NCBI GenBank assembly: GCA_000431795.1
Contig: FR887350.1
Span: 1-23,267 of the forward strand
Source: Clostridium sp. CAG:302
Lineage (GTDB): Bacteria; Bacillota_I; Bacilli_A; RF39; UBA660
DNA length: 23,267 nt
Reading direction: 5' to 3'
In this document: in pieces, positions 6,548-13,865 of the stretch
Layout of the letters: each line of letters opens with the position of its first letter
Position numbering within the stretch: position 1 is the first letter of the stretch
Notes under the pieces: model-generated
Seen by the model: the letters and a program-made list of their open reading frames with translations, nothing else
The model's database searches: none
Told to the model about the DNA's origin: nothing
Program-made: the position numbers and the translations under genes

Positions 6548-8389
6548 GTGAACTATACTAATAGAGAAGTAGTAAGAAGATTAAAACAATATGATATGTT
6601 TTTAAGTAGTCTAGAGTTAACTAATGATGATCTTCAGAGAGAGAGAATATGTGATCAGTTAGATAAAATAGAAAAGCAAATATTATTAGAGACTAATACT
6701 GAATATGAAGAAGAGTATATGACTCTTCTTAGTGAAGAACCAAAGCTATTTTCTGAAGAGAAGGCTCGTCTTAGAAATATTATATCTTTAATTGAAGATA
6801 GAAAAAAATATTTAGAAGAGAGAAAATTAAAACACAAAAGAATAACTGGTTCTTTAGTAGAGTTAACTACTTTTCTTGGAGAAGATAAATTATTAGACTT
6901 TAAGAATAGACTTAGAATAATAGAAAAATATGAAGATAATAAAGTTAAGCAAGAGAAGATAATTAAAGAGATGAAATCACTTGATATTAAGATTAGTGAG
7001 GCTTCAAGAAATGTTAAGGCTAATACTAGACTTAATGAGAGTTTAGAGAATAAGATGATTAAGAAGATAGATAATGTTTTAGAGGAACTTAATCTATATT
7101 CTTTAGTAGACCAAAGAAGTGATATTACTAAGAAACAGGAATCTTTAAAGTATGCTCTTGATATGGCTAAAGATAATTTAAAGAGTGCTAGATCACTAGG
7201 AGATTCTTCTTATATAATTGAATGTGATAGTTTATTATCAGAAGTTACAATAGAATATTCTAAATATAATGAAGAATTAAATATATTAAAGTTAATTGAT
7301 ATATATGATAAGATGACTTCTAGTTATGAAGAGTTACTTACTAAGAGAGAAAAAATAGATGAAATATTTAAAAATATTGATGAGAGTGAACTTTATAAGA
7401 GATTATATGACGAACTATCTAAACAATATAATACTATTAAGTTAGAACAAAGAGATATAGAAACTTATGAAAAGTTAAAAGAAGAAAGAGAAACTATGAA
7501 TAAGATTTTATATGATATTGATGAAGAAAATAATTCTAAGGAGTTTAAATTAGTTCTTAGTGAACTTATTAGAAATGAAGATAGAATTAAAGAAGAGAGA
7601 GTAAGACTTGCTAAGAGAAATGAATATAATGAAAGACAAAAGAGAATTGCTGAAGAACAAAAGATAGAGGCTGCGAGAGTAAGAAGACAGAAGTTAATCG
7701 AAGAAGCAAGATTAAAAGAACAATTAGCAAGTACTGAGAGACTAAAGAAATTACAAGATGAAACTGTTATTAGTCCAATTAATGAAGAAGAAAAGAAGCC
7801 TATACCTAATCCATTAAAGAATAAAACTTTTGATAATTTGGATTTAGATAATGACTTTGATACTGATGAGTTGTTTGGTAAAACTAAGATAGTTCCTAAT
7901 AAAGTAGATAATTTGGTTAAGAAAGAACCTATAATAGAGGAAAGTAAAGAGGAAGTTCCTTTATGGGAATCACCAGTAGAACCTAAGAAGGAAATAAGAG
8001 AAGAACCTATAAGAAAAGAGATTCCTGATAGGGTTAGTGATTTACCAAGAGTATCAGATTTTGTTCCAAAAGAAGCTCCAAAAGAGATTCCAAAAGAAGA
8101 AGTAAAAGATTTATTTAAAGAAGAAGATAATAAGGTAGAACTTAATATTGAAGATAAAAAAGAAGAAAAGAGTAAAAAATCAGGTAGTATATATGATTTA
8201 TTAGAAAATAATAAAAATATTATTTGGAAGAGTACTGGTACTAGTGATAACATTAATAAGAGTACGATACCTGTAATTGGAAATAATAATTTGAAACCTG
8301 AAATACTAGGAAGTAGTAAGGTAGATGATTTGGCATTTCCTGATATGAATAAAAAGGAAGGTGAAATATTATGGAAGGAAACAATGTAA
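6548..8389 (+). CDS. Large coiled-coil protein with Trp-motif tail (paralogue 1)
   Basis: Family not recognised. The 613 residues have no signal peptide or membrane segment, so it is probably cytoplasmic. Residues about 1-400 are Lys/Glu/Leu-rich and predicted helical coiled coil, including a strongly basic-acidic stretch rich in ERxKRxAEEQK-like repeats (about 350-405). The rest is low-complexity and Pro/Glu/Lys-rich, with short Trp motifs: VPLWESPVEP (about 475), IIWKSTGTSD (about 557) and the C-terminal EILWKETM. GTG start at 6548 with AGAGGTG 7 bases upstream. The next gene starts 19 bases before this stop. Both proteins share EEKxRLxxxIxLxEDR and spacing around it, so they are tandem paralogues. 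Architecture suggests a scaffold or cytoskeleton-like role, but that is inference. Confidence 0.85.
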   Translation: MNYTNREVVRRLKQYDMFLSSLELTNDDLQRERICDQLDKIEKQILLETNTEYEEEYMTLLSEEPKLFSEEKARLRNIISLIEDRKKYLEERKLKHKRITGSLVELTTFLGEDKLLDFKNRLRIIEKYEDNKVKQEKIIKEMKSLDIKISEASRNVKANTRLNESLENKMIKKIDNVLEELNLYSLVDQRSDITKKQESLKYALDMAKDNLKSARSLGDSSYIIECDSLLSEVTIEYSKYNEELNILKLIDIYDKMTSSYEELLTKREKIDEIFKNIDESELYKRLYDELSKQYNTIKLEQRDIETYEKLKEERETMNKILYDIDEENNSKEFKLVLSELIRNEDRIKEERVRLAKRNEYNERQKRIAEEQKIEAARVRRQKLIEEARLKEQLASTERLKKLQDETVISPINEEEKKPIPNPLKNKTFDNLDLDNDFDTDELFGKTKIVPNKVDNLVKKEPIIEESKEEVPLWESPVEPKKEIREEPIRKEIPDRVSDLPRVSDFVPKEAPKEIPKEEVKDLFKEEDNKVELNIEDKKEEKSKKSGSIYDLLENNKNIIWKSTGTSDNINKSTIPVIGNNNLKPEILGSSKVDDLAFPDMNKKEGEILWKETM

Positions 8390-10206
8390 GATCTTTTGAA
8401 AATCTATGTAAGATATTTGAAATGCGTATTAAATTAGATAGAGAAAAGAAAGTTAAGACTCCTAGTGATGTACTTATTAACTATGAAAAATATGCAAAGA
8501 AAATAGATAATATTTATAATGAAGAATTTGAAAAAGAAGTTAGACCTTTAATAACACCTTCAAAAACTATTGAAGAAGAAAAAGATAGATTAGAAAAATT
8601 AATTAAATTACTTGAGGATAGATTAGAAAAGAGAAATGATTTAGAAGATAGATATTATTTGGCTACTGGAGATTATATATCTGGACTTCAAATAGTTATA
8701 TCTGATAAAGAATTAGATGAAAAAAGAGAAAGACTTGGTTTAATTAATAGATACTTAGAAACTACTAGTGAGATAGAAAGCGTTCATGATAGTATATCTA
8801 AGTTAAAAGTACTATTAAGTGAAGAAGAAGAGAAGAAAGAAGATTATAAAGGTAAGAATCAAATTATGGAAGATGATTTGTATTCTGAGTTTATGAAAGT
8901 AATTAAAGAAGATAATGCTTATAATAATATTACTGAAGATAATATTGATGAAGAACTTAATAATATTAAATCTTTGGTTAAGGAAAGTAAGGAGACTCTT
9001 GATGTTACTAGAGATAGTGTTAAGAACCTAATTACTAGTGGTTTAGAGGATGATTATTCTTCATATGTAGATGAAGCAGAAAAGAGTTACTTTGTTATTA
9101 AGAATAAAGAATTATTCTTAAAGTTATATAAACTTGTTAATACTTTTGAGGATGATTTTAATGGTATCTTTACAAAAAGAGATAATATTGAAGAAATACT
9201 TGATGAGAGAAAAAACTTAAGAGAAGACTTATCTATTACTGATATTGATGAATTAACTTCTTTTGAAAAAAAAGTATTAGAACAAATTAGTGTTACTGAT
9301 AAAGAAAAAGAAGTACTTGACAATATTTCTAATTATACTAGTAGAATTGAATTTAAGGAAAGTAGACTTGATGAATTAGAACATGATAATAATTCAGTAG
9401 AGATACTTGCCATACTTAGAGAATTTAATTTAATTGACACTTATGATACTGATGAATATGGTAATGATGAGGAATCTAAAGAGGATACTTCTGATGAGAT
9501 TAAAGAAGAAGCAAAAGAGGAAGAACTTCAAGAAGAGGAACCTATTGTTAAGGAAGTTATAGATCCTTATAGAATAAAAGATGTTAGAGATGCTCCACTT
9601 ACTCTTAATTTAGGTCTTGCTAAGTTAAAAGGTGAGGCTGTTAGAGAAAAGGTTAATAAGAAATTGAATCCTAAACCTGTATCTTTTGATGAAATATTAT
9701 CTGATACTAAGAAGGAGAAATCTGTAGTATCTGAAAAGAGTGAAGAACCATCTTTAGAAGTACCTAGTATTCCTGAAGAAACTAAAGTAGAAGAAAAGAA
9801 AAATGATACTCCAGCTACTCCAATGTGGGAAATGCCTAAGTGGGAAGAACCTGTAATTGAGGAACCTAAAGTAAAACCTCCAGTATGGAATATACCTACT
9901 TCTAGTGAAAATAAAGAAGAGGATAAGATAGTAAGTGCTGTTCCTTTATGGGAGAATATTAAACCTAAATTAGGAGATAATACTCCAAATAATTTAGATA
10001 CTAATATAAATATTTTTGATACACCAAGTAATAGTACTACTACTAATAATAATGATGTTAATAATAATATAAATAACAATTCTTTCTGGATACCAGTATC
10101 TGATGAGAAGATGGAAACTAGTTCTTTTCCAAATATAAATATTCCAATAAATGATGGATTATCTAGTAATGATAATTTTGGATTCCCAGAATTAAATAAT
10201 AACTAA
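8371..10206 (+). CDS. Large coiled-coil protein with Trp-motif tail (paralogue 2)
   Basis: Family not recognised. The 611 residues repeat the plan of the preceding protein: helical coiled coil to about residue 370, then an acidic, Pro/Glu-rich disordered tail. EEEKDRLEKLIKLLEDRLEK (about 70-89) aligns with EEKARLRNIISLIEDRKKYL in paralogue 1. The tail carries more Trp motifs: TPMWEMPKWEEP, PPVWNIPT, VPLWENIKP and SFWIPVSDEK, and ends Asn-rich. The ATG at 8371 has AAGGAAGGTGA just upstream and overlaps paralogue 1 by 19 bases, so the two should be made in similar amounts, perhaps as a hetero-oligomer. No membrane segments or enzyme motifs are seen. Confidence 0.85.
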   Translation: MEGNNVRSFENLCKIFEMRIKLDREKKVKTPSDVLINYEKYAKKIDNIYNEEFEKEVRPLITPSKTIEEEKDRLEKLIKLLEDRLEKRNDLEDRYYLATGDYISGLQIVISDKELDEKRERLGLINRYLETTSEIESVHDSISKLKVLLSEEEEKKEDYKGKNQIMEDDLYSEFMKVIKEDNAYNNITEDNIDEELNNIKSLVKESKETLDVTRDSVKNLITSGLEDDYSSYVDEAEKSYFVIKNKELFLKLYKLVNTFEDDFNGIFTKRDNIEEILDERKNLREDLSITDIDELTSFEKKVLEQISVTDKEKEVLDNISNYTSRIEFKESRLDELEHDNNSVEILAILREFNLIDTYDTDEYGNDEESKEDTSDEIKEEAKEEELQEEEPIVKEVIDPYRIKDVRDAPLTLNLGLAKLKGEAVREKVNKKLNPKPVSFDEILSDTKKEKSVVSEKSEEPSLEVPSIPEETKVEEKKNDTPATPMWEMPKWEEPVIEEPKVKPPVWNIPTSSENKEEDKIVSAVPLWENIKPKLGDNTPNNLDTNINIFDTPSNSTTTNNNDVNNNINNNSFWIPVSDEKMETSSFPNINIPINDGLSSNDNFGFPELNNN

Positions 10207-10219
10207 AGGAGATTATGTT

Positions 10220-10462
10220 ATGTTAAATATTAATAAAGTAATTGTACTTGAAAATGGAGAAGAATACTTAGTATTAGATAAAGTTAATTATCAAGATACT
10301 GATTATTATTATATTGCTAAAGTTAATGAGAGTGAAACTGATATAGAAAATGATTATAAATTGGTGGTTGTTACTGAAAAAGATAATAATAGGGTTATTA
10401 CTGAAGTAACTGGTGAGGAAAAACTTAAAGAAATATTACCACTATTTGAAAGTACTATATAG
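10220..10462 (+). CDS. DUF1292-like small protein
   Basis: An 80-residue acidic protein, third gene of the coiled-coil operon, 13 bases after the preceding stop with AAAGGAG 8-9 bases before its ATG. The pattern NGEEYLVLDKVNYQDTDYYYIA followed by a short acidic loop and YKLVVVTEKDNN matches the small beta-strand DUF1292 proteins common in firmicutes, whose role is unknown. The assignment is by pattern only; such short proteins are easy to misplace. A strong terminator follows directly. Confidence 0.75.
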   Translation: MLNINKVIVLENGEEYLVLDKVNYQDTDYYYIAKVNESETDIENDYKLVVVTEKDNNRVITEVTGEEKLKEILPLFESTI

Positions 10463-10470
10463 ATAAAATA

Positions 10471-10500
10471 AAGACCTTAGGTTTGTCCTAAGGTCTATTT
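10471..10500 (+). terminator. Bidirectional terminator
   Basis: AGACCTTAGG (10472-10481) and CCTAAGGTCT (10487-10496) form a perfect 10-bp stem with a TTTGT loop, followed by ATTTG. The minus strand reads the same stem followed by TTATTTTAT. It ends the coiled-coil operon, and its right arm contains part of the stop codon of the convergent small gene, which therefore shares it. Confidence 0.85.
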
Positions 10501-10701
10501 GTATCTTTCTAACTTGAATGGTTTGGTTATAATGTCGTAGCCGGCTTTTGTTATTTCTTTAGTTACTTTTTTTAATATTTCATCATTGTACTCTAAATTT
10601 CTTTCTTTTAAGAGATTTTTTAGCACTTGTAACCAAGATAAGTCTTCTTTATTATCATAATTAATTAGTTCTGTTACTAATTCTTGTACTTCTTTATCCA
10701 T
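10495..10701 (-). CDS. Small hypothetical protein
   Basis: A 68-residue, highly charged, probably helical soluble protein with no recognised motif. It begins MDKEVQELVTELINYD and ends KPFKLERYK. The ATG at 10699-10701 is chosen because GAGGGTGA lies just upstream; the frame stays open back to 10743, but those codons span the promoter and ribosome binding site. It is monocistronic, with its own promoter and a terminator overlapping the stop. Function unknown. Confidence 0.65.
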   Translation of the reverse strand: MDKEVQELVTELINYDNKEDLSWLQVLKNLLKERNLEYNDEILKKVTKEITKAGYDIITKPFKLERYK

Positions 10702-10723
10702 AAAATCACCCTCTAATAGGAGT

Positions 10724-10752
10724 ATAATATAAAAAGATAGCAAAATATGTAA
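10724..10752 (-). promoter_or_regulatory. Promoter of the small gene, with overlapping inverted repeat
   Basis: On the minus strand TTACAT (10752-10747), 17 bases, TATTAT (10729-10724). An inverted repeat TGTAAC (10748-10753) with GTTACA (10761-10766), spaced by 7, overlaps the -35 hexamer and could be an operator. No regulator is recognised. Confidence 0.6.
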
Positions 10753-10810
10753 CTAAATAGGTTACATTATATAAAATTTATGACTTATATATGATAGATA
10801 TGTAAATATT

Positions 10811-10867
10811 TTATTTTAAGACTTAGAATAAGGCTTAAAATAACACTAAAAGACCTTGGCTTTTAGT
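10811..10867 (-). repeat. Paired-hairpin element, copy B (inverted)
   Basis: Read on the minus strand it has the layout of copy A: a first hairpin ACTAAAAG, loop CCAAGGT, CTTTTAGT (10867-10845), then TTATTTTAAG, a 13-base loop and CTTAAAATAA (10843-10811), with only one base between. The loop and the GTTATTTT junction match copy A, while the stem sequences differ but remain complementary. It lies between the small gene and scpA. Confidence 0.8.
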
Positions 10868-10886
10868 TAAAGGAGAAAGAAATTAA

Positions 10887-10915
10887 TTTACTTATGTTAG
10901 TTTATTTGATATAAT
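10887..10915 (+). promoter_or_regulatory. Promoter of scpA-scpB-ruvB
   Basis: TTTACT (10887-10892), 17 bases, TATAAT (10910-10915). Transcription would start near 10922, just upstream of the scpA ribosome binding site. Confidence 0.75.
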
Positions 10916-10937
10916 TAGTTAGGATGGTGTTAGATAT

Positions 10938-11648
10938 ATGGATTATATTTCTATTGATAATTTTGAAGGACCTTTAGATTTACTTCTTCACTTAGTAAAA
11001 GAATCTAATATAGATATATGTGATATTAAGATAGATGAAATTACTGAAAAGTATTTAGATTATATTAGAAAACAAGATGAACTTAATATTAATGTATCTT
11101 CTTCTTATTTAGTTATGGCTTCAGAACTTATGTATATTAAGTCTAAGTCATTATTACCTAAGGTAAAGAATGATAATGATGAAGAAGTAGATGAAGAACT
11201 TACTAGAGAGAATTTAATTAATAAATTGATAGAATATAAAAAATATAAAGAACTTACTCCTACTTTTAAGAAATTAGAAGAGGATAGGAAAAATATTTAT
11301 ATTAAGAGTCCTGAGAAGGTAAGTGAATATACGGATAATCATGAATATGGTGTATTATCTAGTAATGATTTACTTGAGGCTTTTAAAAAGTTTTTAGAAA
11401 GAAAAGAGAAAGAGAAACCTCTTAATACAACGGTTACTAATAAGGAATATTCAGTAAGAGATAGAAAGAAGAGTATTAGAAATATTTTACATAATAAGAG
11501 AAAGGCTTACTTAGAAGAATTTATTGAAGAATATAATAGGCCTTATTTAGTAGTTACTTTTTTAGGAATATTAGAAATGGTTAAGGAAAAAGAGGTTATT
11601 ATTAAACAAGATAAAAATTTTGATAAAATACTTGTAGAATTGAGGTAG
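10938..11648 (+). CDS. scpA: Segregation and condensation protein A
   Basis: Kleisin subunit of the Smc-ScpAB condensin, which links the SMC heads and organises and segregates the chromosome. The N-terminal signature FEGPLDLLLHLVKES (about residues 9-23) with DICDIKIDEITEKYL is diagnostic, and the C-terminal winged-helix end FLGILEMVKEKEVII is present. Length 236 is normal. GGTG lies 8 bases before the ATG. scpB follows after 3 bases, the usual pairing. The smc gene is not in the window. Confidence 0.96.
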   Translation: MDYISIDNFEGPLDLLLHLVKESNIDICDIKIDEITEKYLDYIRKQDELNINVSSSYLVMASELMYIKSKSLLPKVKNDNDEEVDEELTRENLINKLIEYKKYKELTPTFKKLEEDRKNIYIKSPEKVSEYTDNHEYGVLSSNDLLEAFKKFLERKEKEKPLNTTVTNKEYSVRDRKKSIRNILHNKRKAYLEEFIEEYNRPYLVVTFLGILEMVKEKEVIIKQDKNFDKILVELR

Positions 11649-11651
11649 AAT

Positions 11652-12233
11652 ATGGATGCAATTATAGAGGGTCTTTTATATGTACAGGGTGATATTGGTC
11701 TTACTATAAAAGATATTATGAATATATTAAATATTGATGAAGAGACTGTAAAAAGAGAAGTACTTAATTTAAAGAATTATTATGATGATAATAAGAGGGG
11801 GCTTAGAATTAATTTCTTGGGTAATACTATTAAACTTACTACTAGGGAAGAACATAAGGAATATTATACGAAGTTATTAGAAAATCCTAGTAGTAATAGT
11901 TTATCTAATTCCGCTATTGAGACACTAGCGGTTATTGCTTATAATGAACCTATTACTAGGGGAGAAGTTGATTCTTTTAGAGGGGTTGATTCTTCTTATG
12001 TTATGAGAAGGTTACTGGCTAAGGGATTTATTAAGGAATGTGGTAGAAGTGATGTGCCAGGTAGACCGATATTATATAAAACTACTGATGAGTTTTTGGA
12101 TTATTTTGGTATGGCTTCGAAAGATGATTTACCTAGTATTGAAATGTTAAATGAGGATAAAGAAGAGGAAAAGGACTTATATACATCAATATACAAGGAG
12201 GGGGATAATGATGGAAGAGAGAGTAGTAACTAA
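11652..12233 (+). CDS. scpB: Segregation and condensation protein B
   Basis: Dimeric winged-helix partner of ScpA in the Smc complex. The 193 residues show the family core LSNSAIETLAVIAYNEPITR, then RGVDSSYVMRRLLAKGFIKE and GRPILYKTTDEFLDYFG. GAGGT before the ATG overlaps the scpA stop, implying coupling. The C-terminal tail after about residue 160 is acidic and variable as in relatives. It overlaps ruvB by 26 bases. Confidence 0.96.
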   Translation: MDAIIEGLLYVQGDIGLTIKDIMNILNIDEETVKREVLNLKNYYDDNKRGLRINFLGNTIKLTTREEHKEYYTKLLENPSSNSLSNSAIETLAVIAYNEPITRGEVDSFRGVDSSYVMRRLLAKGFIKECGRSDVPGRPILYKTTDEFLDYFGMASKDDLPSIEMLNEDKEEEKDLYTSIYKEGDNDGRESSN

Positions 12234-13197
12234 TATTGAACTTGATGAAGATAGAGATAATAATATTAGACCGAGTAGTTTAGATGAATATGTTGGTCAA
12301 AGTGAGATTAAAGAGAATCTTAATGTATTTATTAAGTCTTCTCTTATGAGAAGAGAGAGTCTTGATCATATTTTGTTATATGGTCCTCCAGGACTTGGTA
12401 AGACTACTCTTGCTTATATTATTGCTAATGAACTTGGTACTAATATTAAGACTGCTAGTGGACCTTCTATTGAAAAGACAGGCGATTTAGCAGCAATACT
12501 TTCTACTTTGGAAGAGGGGGATGTTCTATTTATTGATGAGATACATAGGATACCTAGATATATTGAAGAGGTACTGTATCCAGCAATGGAAGATTTTTAT
12601 TTGGATATTGTTGTAGGTAGTGAGGGTTCTTCAAGAAATATTAAGATTAATTTACCACATTTTACTTTAGTAGGAGCTACTACTAGAGCGGGGGATTTAT
12701 CTAGTCCTTTGAGAGATAGATTTGGTATTATTGCTAAGCTTAATTATTATACGGAAGATGAGTTGTATAGTATTGTTAAGAGAACATCTAGAGTACTTGA
12801 TACTCCTATTACTGATGATGCTGCGAGAGAACTGGCAAGAAGAAGTAGGGGTACTCCGAGAATTGCTAATAGGTTATTTAAGAGAGTAAGAGATTTTGCT
12901 TTGGTATATGGTGATGGTATTATTAATGAGGATATATTATCTACTTCTTTAGATAGATTAAAGGTTGATAAGACTGGTCTTGATGAGACTGATAGACTTC
13001 TATTAACAGCAATTATTGAAAGATTTAATGGAGGACCGGTTGGTCTTGAGGCTTTAGCATCCTCTATTGGGGAAGAAGCTTCTACTATTGAGGATGTATA
13101 CGAACCTTATTTATTACAACATGGTTATCTAAAGAGAACTACTAGAGGTAGAATGGTTACTGATAAAACTTATGAATATTTAGGAATTGAAAAGTAA
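12208..13197 (+). CDS. ruvB: Holliday junction branch migration helicase RuvB
   Basis: AAA+ motor that, with RuvA, drives branch migration of Holliday junctions in recombination and repair. It has Walker A GPPGLGKTT (about residues 59-67), Walker B LFIDEIHR (about 107-114), sensor/arginine-finger region GATTRAGDLSSPLRDRFG, and a C-terminal winged helix with FNGGPVGLEALASSIGEE and RTTRGRMVT. The start is ATG 12208 (or the adjacent 12211), preceded by AGGAGG; the frame is open to 12151, but that extension lies within scpB and has no family match. Length about 330 is standard. It is usually next to ruvA; here it follows scpB instead, and ruvA is absent from the window. Confidence 0.97.
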   Translation: MMEERVVTNIELDEDRDNNIRPSSLDEYVGQSEIKENLNVFIKSSLMRRESLDHILLYGPPGLGKTTLAYIIANELGTNIKTASGPSIEKTGDLAAILSTLEEGDVLFIDEIHRIPRYIEEVLYPAMEDFYLDIVVGSEGSSRNIKINLPHFTLVGATTRAGDLSSPLRDRFGIIAKLNYYTEDELYSIVKRTSRVLDTPITDDAARELARRSRGTPRIANRLFKRVRDFALVYGDGIINEDILSTSLDRLKVDKTGLDETDRLLLTAIIERFNGGPVGLEALASSIGEEASTIEDVYEPYLLQHGYLKRTTRGRMVTDKTYEYLGIEK

Positions 13198-13209
13198 TAT
13201 TTATTTATT

Positions 13210-13283
13210 CCCTAACAAGCCTATAATAATATAGTCTTGTTAGGGCATTTCAAAGCCTAGGGTCTTTGAAATGAATGTTTTTT
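13210..13283 (+). repeat. Paired-hairpin element, copy C, doubling as ruvB terminator
   Basis: First hairpin CCCTAACAAG (13210-13219), 16-base loop, CTTGTTAGGG (13236-13245). It abuts the second with no spacer: CATTTCAAAG (13246-13255), loop CCTAGGGT, CTTTGAAATG (13264-13273). A T-run at 13278-13283 follows after four bases, so the second hairpin probably terminates the scpA-scpB-ruvB transcript. Both loops are closed by AAG and CTT and start CCTA, as in copy D. Confidence 0.85.
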
Positions 13284-13487
13284 GGGGAGGTAATTTAAAA
13301 TTATTATTTAAAATATTTCTGACAATATATTAATAGCAAGTTAATACTTATTAGGGATAGAATTTAGGAATTATATGTGGTTTCTTTGATTATAATGATA
13401 TAAAAAAATTATCTACATATTTTGAAAATAAAAGTGTTTGTTAATGGTACTTACTAAAAATATATTGAAAATGTTTGAATAGTTCAG

Positions 13488-13508
13488 TTATTGCAAAATT
13501 TGCAATAA
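13488..13508 (+). repeat. Palindrome 1 near the RhuM/Fic gene
   Basis: TTATTGCAAA, one A, TTTGCAATAA: a 10+1+10 perfect inverted repeat. Its right arm supplies the putative -35 hexamer of the next promoter. The core GCAAAATTTGC is shared with palindrome 2. The rest of the 13284-13487 gap is AT-rich with nothing I can assign. Confidence 0.75.
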
Positions 13509-13527
13509 TTGAAAAAAATTGTATAAT
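13500..13527 (+). promoter_or_regulatory. Possible promoter of the RhuM/Fic gene
   Basis: TTGCAA (13500-13505), 16 bases, TATAAT (13522-13527). It lies between palindromes 1 and 2 and overlaps the right arm of palindrome 1, so a palindrome-binding factor or a transcript hairpin could affect expression. Confidence 0.55.
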
Positions 13528-13532
13528 TCAAC

Positions 13533-13551
13533 TGTCGCAAAATTTGCGACA
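13533..13551 (+). repeat. Palindrome 2 near the RhuM/Fic gene
   Basis: TGTCGCAAA, one A, TTTGCGACA: a 9+1+9 perfect inverted repeat about 45 bases from palindrome 1 and 60 bases before the reading frame. It would be in the 5' leader of the transcript from the 13522 promoter. Confidence 0.75.
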
Positions 13552-13786
13552 ACTGCTAATTAGGTATATTATATTTAAAATTATAATTTAAAAGAATGGA
13601 GGTAAAGGTTATAAAAAACGAAATTGTATTATTTGAAAATCAAGATGTTAAATTAGAAGTCAATATGAAAGACGAAACGGTATGGTTATCACAACAACAA
13701 ATGGCACTATTGTTTAATTCTTCTAGAACAAACATAATTGAACATATTAATAACATTTATTCTGAAGAATAACTTGATAAGGTTTC

Positions 13787-13811
13787 AACCTGTCAGAATT
13801 TCCGACAGGTT
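13787..13811 (+). repeat. Palindrome 3, inside the RhuM/Fic frame
   Basis: AACCTGTC (13787-13794) and GACAGGTT (13804-13811) flank AGAATTTCC. It resembles palindrome 2 (TGTC...AATTT...GACA) and is translated in frame as STCQNFRQVQ. It lies 15 bases after the interrupting TAA. Confidence 0.7.
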
Positions 13812-13865
13812 CAAAAAGAAGGTAAAAGAAACATTGCTAGAAATATACCATTTTATAATCTTGAT

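Noticed and set aside
7465..8253. 262-codon minus-strand frame, Ser/Leu-rich
   Set aside because: Shadow of the Lys/Glu-rich coiled-coil gene; composition is what the reverse of AAA/GAA codons gives.
9567..10079. 170-codon minus-strand frame
   Set aside because: Shadow of the second coiled-coil gene, with no start signal.
12151..12207. N-terminal extension of RuvB
   Set aside because: It overlaps scpB, and the strong AGGAGG before 12208 decides the start.
13488..13551. A CRISPR array start
   Set aside because: Only two similar palindromes with no regular spacers and no cas genes.
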